DNA of 64,000 bases from an uncultured Sulfurovum sp. Lineage in GTDB: Bacteria > Campylobacterota > Campylobacteria > Campylobacterales > Sulfurovaceae. The number at the start of each line of letters is the position of its first letter. The stretch's first letter is position 1. The notes under the pieces are model-generated. The model saw only the letters and a list, made by a program, of their open reading frames with translations. It ran no database searches and was not told where the DNA came from. The DNA lies in contig CACVAP010000074.1 of the NCBI GenBank assembly GCA_902727895.1, forward strand, positions 1 to 64,000, in the 5' to 3' direction. The position numbers were made by a program, and so were the translations under genes. Shown here piece by piece: positions 16,966 to 23,480 of the stretch.

Positions 16966-18585
16966 TTATTTTCTTAATGCTGCTTTAGCAGCTTTTTGTC
17001 TTTCGTAAGCACTGTTAATAACAAACTGTTGTCCAATTGTAAAGAGGTTATTCACTAACCAGTAAAGTACAAGTCCAGCAGGGAATGTTAAGAAGAATAC
17101 AGTCATTACCACTGGTAACCACTGGAAAATCTTCTGTTGTAATGGATCAGTCATTGTATTTGGTGTAAGTTTCTGTTGGTACCACATAGATGCACCCATT
17201 AAAATTGGTAATACAAAGAAAGGATCTTTAATAGATAAGTCTGTAATCCATAATGCCCATTCAGCACCTTGAAGTTCAACAGCGTTCAGTAAAACTCTAT
17301 AGATAGCAAAGAAAATTGGAATCTGTATTAACATCGGAAGACATCCACCCATTGGGTTTGCGCCTTCTTTTTTATACATCTCCATCATTTTCATGTTCAT
17401 TTTTTGTGAGTCATTAGCATATTTAGTTTTTAACTCTTTCATCTGTGGTGTAAGGTCTTTAAGCTTTTGCATTGACATCATACCCTTGTAAGAAAGAGGG
17501 AAAAGAACCAATTTAATAAGTAAAGTAACTAAAATAATAGCCCAACCCCAGTTTCCTACTAAACCATGAAACCATTCAAGAAGTTGAAAAAGAGGTTTCG
17601 CAAAGAAAGTAATAACACCATATTCAATAGCATCTGTTAATTTAGGGTTAAGATTTGCTAAGACTGTAGATTCTTTTGGTCCAAGGTAACCATGTAAAGC
17701 AAATGATTGTTCACCTTGAATAAATACTAAAGCATTTTCATCTTTTGTTATTTGTGTATAAACCTTTAATGGTTTATCAAAGTCATATAAAATTGAAGCA
17801 AAGTATCTGTCAAATGAAGAAGCAAAGTCTACATAAATACCATTAAGTTTTTCATCAGCATCACCATCTTCAATAATATGAATGTCACCAGAAGTTTTCT
17901 TAAGCATTGCTCCTTGGTTTACCATATAAATAGTATGATCAGCATTTGGTCTACTACCAGGCATTACAAAGTAAGCTTGAGGAGTAGATAAATTAATATT
18001 TAAATCATAGTGTCCATCTTCATAGAAAGTTAATTCCTTAGTCACTGTTGTGCTACTTAATACTTGTGTTAAGGTAACTTTTGCAGTTCCAGAAGACAAA
18101 TCTATAGATGATGCAGATGTTGTATATGGTACCTTAAGTGCTTCAGCATTTAAATTAATGTCTGAAAAACGAAGTTCTAAAGGTTTAACCCAATCAGGAT
18201 TTAAAAGTTTTAACTTTTCACCTTCATATTCGTACTTCTTCTCTAACATAGTTGCTTGTGCAATACGTCCTAGTTCATCAATACTGTAAACAAATCTATC
18301 AGAGTTAACAGATGTTAAAACTTTAAAAGATGACATTGGAACTGTTAAACTTGAGCTTGGAGCCATATCGGCAGTAGTAGTTGAAGTTACAGCAGGGGCA
18401 CTGTTGTTTGTACCAGTAACTTGGGGTGCATTTTCTCCTGCAACAACTTGTTGAGTTTGTACAGTAGCATTAGCATCAATAGGTTTTAATGTTTTGGGCA
18501 TAAATAAATCAAAAGCTATAAATACCACAAAAGACAGAGTCAGTGCTATTAATAGCCGTTTTTGAAGATCAGATTGTTGTTCCAC
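16966..18585 (-). CDS. yidC: Membrane protein insertase YidC
   Basis: 539 aa. Inserts and folds inner-membrane proteins with or without SecYEG. An N-terminal helix (residues 11-29) is followed by a large periplasmic beta domain, then the conserved core: GNWGWAIILVTLLIKLVLFP, KMMEMYKKEGANPMGGCLPM and WLPVVMTVFFLTFPAGLVLYW. Lys-rich C-terminus (RQKAAKAALRK). Length and order are typical of Gram-negative YidC1. Confidence 0.96.
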   Translation of the reverse strand: MEQQSDLQKRLLIALTLSFVVFIAFDLFMPKTLKPIDANATVQTQQVVAGENAPQVTGTNNSAPAVTSTTTADMAPSSSLTVPMSSFKVLTSVNSDRFVYSIDELGRIAQATMLEKKYEYEGEKLKLLNPDWVKPLELRFSDINLNAEALKVPYTTSASSIDLSSGTAKVTLTQVLSSTTVTKELTFYEDGHYDLNINLSTPQAYFVMPGSRPNADHTIYMVNQGAMLKKTSGDIHIIEDGDADEKLNGIYVDFASSFDRYFASILYDFDKPLKVYTQITKDENALVFIQGEQSFALHGYLGPKESTVLANLNPKLTDAIEYGVITFFAKPLFQLLEWFHGLVGNWGWAIILVTLLIKLVLFPLSYKGMMSMQKLKDLTPQMKELKTKYANDSQKMNMKMMEMYKKEGANPMGGCLPMLIQIPIFFAIYRVLLNAVELQGAEWALWITDLSIKDPFFVLPILMGASMWYQQKLTPNTMTDPLQQKIFQWLPVVMTVFFLTFPAGLVLYWLVNNLFTIGQQFVINSAYERQKAAKAALRK

Positions 18586-18716
18586 TAGAAAGTACCTTTT
18601 TCATATTTCTTTAATAATATTAATTAAGAATTTACTTATGTGTTAAATTATATTAATATTTTAAGAATTATATTTAAATTATGTGAGAAAATTATATCGA
18701 AAAGTGTTTGAGATTA

Positions 18717-19058
18717 TCATTTTTTAAAAGCTTTTAAACGTGTTAATGCTTTAAAAATTTCATGATTCGTTTTTTTATACTCATTTGTGAGTAAATTAGG
18801 TTTAGCTACGAGAATGTACCGACCTGTTTTTAAATTGTCAATGGAGTTTAAGAATTGAGCCCGAAGAAATCTTTTGGCTCGATTACGGTGGACAGCATTA
18901 CCAACTTTTTTGCTGGCAACTATCCCAAGCTTATACTCTTCTTCGCAAGATTGGAAGAACAGCACAAACTGTGAAGTATGTACAGTTTTAGAATTTTTAT
19001 AAATTCTGTTGAACTCTTTAGTAGTTTTGACACTACCAAAATGTTTTAAACTGCTAAT
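18717..19058 (-). CDS. rnpA: Ribonuclease P protein component, apparent ATT start
   Basis: Protein subunit of RNase P, which trims the 5' end of tRNA precursors. The core [20 protein letters not shown] is diagnostic. The first standard start (GTG at 18965) would give only 82 aa and lose the conserved N-terminal strand. The open frame continues upstream ([20 protein letters not shown], then [10 protein letters not shown]) to an in-frame TAG. The only plausible start after that TAG is ATT at 19058, 9 bases after AAAGG, giving 113 aa, the normal size. It overlaps the end of rpmH by 13 bases. Confidence 0.85.
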   Translation of the reverse strand: MSSLKHFGSVKTTKEFNRIYKNSKTVHTSQFVLFFQSCEEEYKLGIVASKKVGNAVHRNRAKRFLRAQFLNSIDNLKTGRYILVAKPNLLTNEYKKTNHEIFKALTRLKAFKK

Positions 19059-19180
19059 CTTTTTCTACCTTTTGCTCTTCTAGCAGAAATTACTTTTCTT
19101 CCGTTTTTAGTTTTCATTCTTGTTCTAAATCCGTGAGTTCTTTTTCTTGGTGTGTTATGTGGTTGAAAAGTTCTTTTCAT
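19046..19180 (-). CDS. rpmH: 50S ribosomal protein L34
   Basis: 44 aa: begins [20 protein letters not shown] and ends [11 protein letters not shown], near-identical in pattern to bacterial L34. Shine-Dalgarno AAGGA lies upstream, and a GGGATAAAAT -10-like box is present further up. First gene of the rnpA-yidC-jag-mnmE transcript. Confidence 0.97.
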   Translation of the reverse strand: MKRTFQPHNTPRKRTHGFRTRMKTKNGRKVISARRAKGRKRLAV

Positions 19181-19338
19181 AACTGAGTACCATCCTTATT
19201 AGTATTTTACTCAGTCATAAACATGAGCATTAATTTGAAACGCGATTTTATCCCATTTATACTTAATAAGTTGTTAGAATAATTAACAATTTGACTATTC
19301 ACCCTCATATCATACAAAAATCGTAATTATTAGAACGT

Positions 19339-19755
19339 TTAGGGTAAAACATCTTCCATTATTTCAAACCAATCTCTAGAAAAATTTCTTCTAATATAGG
19401 ATTCCATATGAGGTACAAGACACTTTGAACAATCTTGATGAATTCCAGCATCAGTAACAAATTCTCCTCCTTCTTTAGAATTAATACTACACGTGGACAA
19501 ATACGTTTTACCTTTCATCTCCCAAGTATCATCATCAAATCTAAAGTTAGGACAAGCACAAAGATAACAATTAAGCTCTTCAACATCATGACATTTTTTA
19601 TTATCTTTATATAAGAGACAAAAGTCTGGTTCTTTTTCAACCATATTATCAAATCGAAAATAAGCCACAATCTCTTCATTACTAAGATGTGTTAACTTGT
19701 CCATGATTACTTTATGCTTCTCTCCATGTGCTTGGTACCATTCCATATATGTCAT
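19339..19755 (-). CDS. Conserved-looking Cys-rich cytosolic protein
   Basis: 138 aa with no signal peptide. Cysteines cluster as CLLY, KKCHD, NCYLCACPNF, STCSIN and CSKCLVPH, a spacing that suggests a zinc or iron-sulfur site. The C-terminus has FSRDWFEIMEDVLP. I cannot name the family. It follows the YgjP-type metalloprotease gene by 14 bases, so the two are probably one transcript and may work together. Confidence 0.65.
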   Translation of the reverse strand: MTYMEWYQAHGEKHKVIMDKLTHLSNEEIVAYFRFDNMVEKEPDFCLLYKDNKKCHDVEELNCYLCACPNFRFDDDTWEMKGKTYLSTCSINSKEGGEFVTDAGIHQDCSKCLVPHMESYIRRNFSRDWFEIMEDVLP

Positions 19756-19769
19756 TGTTTTCCTTGTTG

Positions 19770-20468
19770 TTAAAATAATATTTCAAATTCTCGAATCTTC
19801 TCTTGTTTTTGCTTATAGTCTGCCAAATACTTCTCTACCAACGCCCAAAATCTAGCCGAATGATTTTTATGTTCTATGTGTGCCAACTCATGTACCACCA
19901 CATACTCCACAAGTTCAAGAGGTAATTTCATGAGATAATAGTTAAACGAAATCCTATCACGTGAACTACAAGATCCCCAACGCGTCTTAGCTTTCCTATA
20001 ACCCACAAAAGTAGGCGTTAACCCCATCTTACTAGACCAAAGCTCAACCATAGGTTCTATCTTCTCTATGGCGTTTTCTTTATAGAACATATTTATATGC
20101 CAAACCAGCTCTTCTTGTGTCACGTTAGGATGAGTGTTAATAATAAATTTCGAGTCCCTAAACGCCAACTTACACTTTTTTAACCTAGTATCAACTTGCA
20201 ATTCAACATAACAACGCTTCCCTAAGTAATAAATGTATGACCCAGTTACTATTTCTCTATCTATCTTTTTAGCTTGTTGCTTCTCTAAATGTTTAACTAT
20301 CCAAGCAGATTTCTTAGAAACAAAAGCTTTAACCTCTTTGAGACTTGTAGTTTTGTTTGTCTTAACCAATACGCCATCAGATGTTACTTGTATGTAGGTA
20401 TTTTTAAGTCGGGGTTTTCGTAGTAGTTCAAACTCTATGGTTTGCGTTTCGTGAGTGATGGTATGCAT
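19770..20468 (-). CDS. YgjP-type metalloprotease (DUF45, M48-like)
   Basis: 232 aa. The zinc site is clear: VVHELAHIEHKNHSARFW, an HExxH motif followed by the third ligand region typical of YgjP/WLM (DUF45). Upstream are KTRWGSCSSRDRISFNYYLM and PLELVEYVV, also family signatures. YgjP-like proteins often sit beside type I restriction or other defence genes; the cellular substrate is unknown. Probably co-transcribed with the Cys-rich protein gene. Confidence 0.9.
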   Translation of the reverse strand: MHTITHETQTIEFELLRKPRLKNTYIQVTSDGVLVKTNKTTSLKEVKAFVSKKSAWIVKHLEKQQAKKIDREIVTGSYIYYLGKRCYVELQVDTRLKKCKLAFRDSKFIINTHPNVTQEELVWHINMFYKENAIEKIEPMVELWSSKMGLTPTFVGYRKAKTRWGSCSSRDRISFNYYLMKLPLELVEYVVVHELAHIEHKNHSARFWALVEKYLADYKQKQEKIREFEILF

Positions 20469-20556
20469 TTTTGGATTATACTTATTTCATATTAAAAGGG
20501 TTGTTTCATTTCTGAGTTGAATTCAAGATATTATAGAATACTTTATCTAGTCAGTC

Positions 20557-20862
20557 TTAAGCAACTATTACTTCATAAGCCTTAACCTCATCAAGAACAT
20601 CTTTTTTCTTTTTAGCCACTTTATACAAATCATATTGATTTTGAAGATTCAACCATAACTGTGGAGTTGTTCCAAAATATTTAGAAAGCTTTAATGACAT
20701 TTCAACAGTTATCCCCCTCTTCTCATTTACCAATTCATTAATCGCACGAAATGATGTTCCAAGAGCTTTTGATAAATGGCTTTGTGTCATCTCATAAGGT
20801 ACTAAAAACTCTTCTTTAAGTATTTCTCCAGGATGTGTTGGCATTCTTTGTAACTCTATCAT
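20557..20862 (-). CDS. higA: HigA-family antitoxin
   Basis: 101 aa, XRE helix-turn-helix of the HigA1/VapI type: MPTHPGEILKEEFLVP, MTQSHLSKALGTS, then WLNLQNQYDLYKV. It neutralises the toxin and normally represses the operon by binding its promoter. It follows the toxin gene by 9 bases, the toxin-first order usual for higBA. Confidence 0.93.
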   Translation of the reverse strand: MIELQRMPTHPGEILKEEFLVPYEMTQSHLSKALGTSFRAINELVNEKRGITVEMSLKLSKYFGTTPQLWLNLQNQYDLYKVAKKKKDVLDEVKAYEVIVA

Positions 20863-20871
20863 TTTCTCTCC

Positions 20872-21153
20872 TTAATGGTAGTCTATTATTTTAACTTCAT
20901 AAGCATTATTATTTTCAAATTTAAAAATAACCCTATACTGCTTATTAATTCGTATAGAGTAAAACTCATTTAAATCCCCAAGTAACTTTTCTAAACGGTT
21001 AGCAGGTGGAACTTTAAGGTCTTCCAGTTCAAATGTACTGTTTAGATAATCTAACTTCCGTAATGCAACTTTATGTATGGTAGATGGAATTTTTCGACTT
21101 TTTCCTGTCACATAAAGTTGCTCGGTTTCTTTGTCTGAAAAACTCTTAATCAT
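20872..21153 (-). CDS. higB: HigB-family toxin (RelE/ParE superfamily)
   Basis: 93 aa, normal for HigB-1: starts MIKSFSDKETEQLY, central LKVPPANRLEKLLGDL, and FYSIRINKQYRVIFKF before the C-terminal IIDYH. Such toxins cleave mRNA on the ribosome; the conserved Arg residues and terminal His of the family are visible. Together with higA it makes a complete toxin-antitoxin pair placed between YgjP and the helicase/STAND genes. Confidence 0.92.
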   Translation of the reverse strand: MIKSFSDKETEQLYVTGKSRKIPSTIHKVALRKLDYLNSTFELEDLKVPPANRLEKLLGDLNEFYSIRINKQYRVIFKFENNNAYEVKIIDYH

Positions 21154-21280
21154 AGCACAGTATAACAGTTAGTGTAATAGTTGTCAAGTTTTGCATCTGT
21201 TACTCCTTTTTAGCTTTAGAAGTAGCTTAACATTAAAAAATAATTTTTGTTATAAATATGTCAAATTGTCATGTTTTAAT

Positions 21281-21303
21281 GGTCACTGAGTGAAGCCGAA
21301 GTG
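21281..21303. repeat. REP-like CACTGAG...AGTG repeat
   Basis: GGTCACTGAGTGAAGCCGAA followed by GTG has CACT and AGTG ends around a GAAG core. It resembles the widely dispersed CACTGAGCGAAGTCGAAGTG-type intergenic repeat. It is the only recognisable element in the 251-base gap upstream of higB. Confidence 0.4.
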
Positions 21304-21404
21304 TTGGGTAAACTCTTTTTTACTGATATTCTGGTGCTTTTTTACTCTTTTATTGACAAGGTTATAGCATAAACTATATTTATATTAATCTATTATTCAT
21401 TCAG

Positions 21405-22187
21405 TTATAATCCACCATAATCAGGAATTTCAATACCTTTATCTATTTTTCCTTTCTTTATCAGCATTTTTCTTTCTATACCAATCCAATCTTCCGTATG
21501 TTTCCAACCTTTATTTAAATAAATAGTGTGTGGTTCTTTAGGTATATTTAATGGCAAAGACGTTTTATCTTTATATTCACCACTACAATATTTTTTCCAA
21601 TCTTTTCTTTTTTGTAATTTCAACTTATGTACAAATTCTCTAGCTTCTTTAAATGGTAAATATTTTTCAACTTTAAGACCTAACCAATTATTATAATCTA
21701 TCCAACCCTTCGACTTGTAAACTTCTTCTGGATGAGAAGGTATAGCTATTGGTTTTTTAATATTATTTTTCAATGAAATAGCTGATGGACTTTTATACAA
21801 AGTACTAGCTATACAATATCCTTTCCATTCTTCTCTAGAGGATAATTTTATGTACTTATGTACAAATTCTATAGCTTCTTCAAATGGTAAATACCTTTCT
21901 TTTTCAAGCTCTATTTCTTTGCTTACCTTAATATCTATGCAATCATGTTTTTTTTCTATACCAATCCAATCTTCCGTATGTTTCCAACCTTTATTTGAAT
22001 AAATATTATATGGGTTTTTAGGTATATCTAATGGCAAAGAAACTTTATCTTTATACTCACCATTACAATATTTTTTCCAATCTTTTCTTTTTTGTAGTTT
22101 CAACTTATGAACAAACTTTCTAGCTTCTTTGAAGGGTAAATACTTTGAATCTTTATCTTTTATCTCCACAAACTCTTCATCTCCCAT
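21405..22187 (-). CDS. Integrase-repeat (INT_rpt) protein, probable detached helicase C-terminus
   Basis: 260 aa made of three copies of a 50-60-residue unit: LPFKEARKFVHKLKLQKRKDW, then KYCNGEYKDK, then IPKNPYNIYSNKGW and DWIGI, matching the phage-integrase repeat unit found in many bacterial proteins. No integrase catalytic domain is present. The ATG at 22187 is only the first Met: the same frame is open for 26 further codons upstream, up to the stop codon of the helicase gene. Those codons include a Cys pair (LDCTCGEK) that would complete a zinc ribbon begun by the helicase C-terminus. It is therefore probably the 3' part of one larger helicase gene. Confidence 0.7.
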   Translation of the reverse strand: MGDEEFVEIKDKDSKYLPFKEARKFVHKLKLQKRKDWKKYCNGEYKDKVSLPLDIPKNPYNIYSNKGWKHTEDWIGIEKKHDCIDIKVSKEIELEKERYLPFEEAIEFVHKYIKLSSREEWKGYCIASTLYKSPSAISLKNNIKKPIAIPSHPEEVYKSKGWIDYNNWLGLKVEKYLPFKEAREFVHKLKLQKRKDWKKYCSGEYKDKTSLPLNIPKEPHTIYLNKGWKHTEDWIGIERKMLIKKGKIDKGIEIPDYGGL

Positions 22188-22265
22188 ATAACTAGAGATA
22201 AGGGTCTTCTCCCCACAAGTACAATCTAAAAATAATTTATTTTTTGTTAGTCTAAAAGTACTCTT

Positions 22266-23480
22266 TTATGTATGTTCTTTCTTACACTTTATACATTTAT
22301 ATGTAGCTTGTTTAATTTCTTTAACTGAAGCACAATCTTTACATTTCCAATATACTTTTTTATTTTCATAGAATAGCTTTAATTTTTCACTCTGACATTG
22401 ACTGCATTTGAGTTTATTTTGAATTACATTACCTTCAATTTCATGAATAGGTGCTAAAGGCATACCTAAATTTTCAACAACATTACCACAATCAAGTAGA
22501 GTTGCATACTTTTTTTTCTTAGCTATTCGTAAAATTCTACCTACCATCTGTTTATAAAGATTTTGACTTTTTGTTGGTCTTGCAATCACAGCACAGTCTG
22601 TATCAGGTACATCAAATCCTGTAGTAAGCATTAAGACAGATACAAGTACTTTGGTCTCTCCTTTTTTAAATGATTCTATCTCTTTATAGACCTCATCCTT
22701 TTTCATTTTTGAATGAAGAGCTTTGGTTTTAAAACCATTTTGAATATATGCTTTTGTTAAAAGTTCAGCATGTGTAATATCAACAGCAAATACAATAGTT
22801 TTCCTAGAGTCTAAAATATATTTTTCTGTAGATTTTACTATTTCTAAAATCGTATTTTTATTACAAACAACTTTACTTAGTTCATTAAGGTTATAGTCAC
22901 CTGCTGTAATTTTCACATGAGACAAATCTTGTTTCACTAAAACAAATGTTTTTAAAGAAACTAAATAACCCTTATTAATCATGTACTTCATATCATATTT
23001 ATCAAGTACTAAATCAAAACCTTTTAATAGTTTACCTTTTCTATCATACGGTGTAGCCGATAAACCTATAACTCTTGTATTGGGTTTTTTTTTAATCAAT
23101 TTTTCAATCATAGAACCATCAAAACCATAATGAACCTCATCTATAATAATGACATCAGGCTGTAAGTTTTCTCGTCTACTTGCTGTTTGAATCGTACTAA
23201 CTAAAATTTTATCTTTATTTGTATATTTTGATTGACCATGTACTAGTTTTGGATTTAAACCTTTAAAAACTTCCATTGTTTGTTCCATTAAAACAATCTT
23301 CGGAGCAACAAAAAGTATCTGAAAATCAAAATCTCTATATAACTTAAAAATAATCTCTTTAGCAATAACTGTTTTTCCACCACCTGTAGGAATCTGAATT
23401 AGTGTTGATTTTTTACTTTTTACAGTTTGCTCAATTATATCTTTTTGATATGGTCTTAATATAATTTTCTTACTACTCAT
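22266..23480 (-). CDS. SF2 DEAD/DEAH-box helicase with zinc ribbons
   Basis: 404 aa, ResIII-type superfamily 2 helicase core. Seen: Q-motif region LRPYQKDIIEQ, Walker A PTGGGKT (31-37), DEVH (114-117), SATPYDRKG, VSVLMLTTGFDVPDTD, and motif VI QMVGRILRIAKKKKY. The C-terminus has one complete zinc ribbon (C359, C362, C380, C383) and the first half of another (C396, C399) that breaks off at TAA 22266-22268. Its start overlaps the STAND NTPase gene by 8 bases, so the two are translated together. It probably remodels nucleic acid as the partner of the NTPase, by analogy with defence operons. Confidence 0.85.
   Translation of the reverse strand: MSSKKIILRPYQKDIIEQTVKSKKSTLIQIPTGGGKTVIAKEIIFKLYRDFDFQILFVAPKIVLMEQTMEVFKGLNPKLVHGQSKYTNKDKILVSTIQTASRRENLQPDVIIIDEVHYGFDGSMIEKLIKKKPNTRVIGLSATPYDRKGKLLKGFDLVLDKYDMKYMINKGYLVSLKTFVLVKQDLSHVKITAGDYNLNELSKVVCNKNTILEIVKSTEKYILDSRKTIVFAVDITHAELLTKAYIQNGFKTKALHSKMKKDEVYKEIESFKKGETKVLVSVLMLTTGFDVPDTDCAVIARPTKSQNLYKQMVGRILRIAKKKKYATLLDCGNVVENLGMPLAPIHEIEGNVIQNKLKCSQCQSEKLKLFYENKKVYWKCKDCASVKEIKQATYKCIKCKKEHT

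Noticed and set aside
21405-22187. Prophage or integrative element marked by an integrase
   Set aside because: The protein has only integrase-repeat units and no tyrosine recombinase catalytic domain; no att sites or phage genes are around it.
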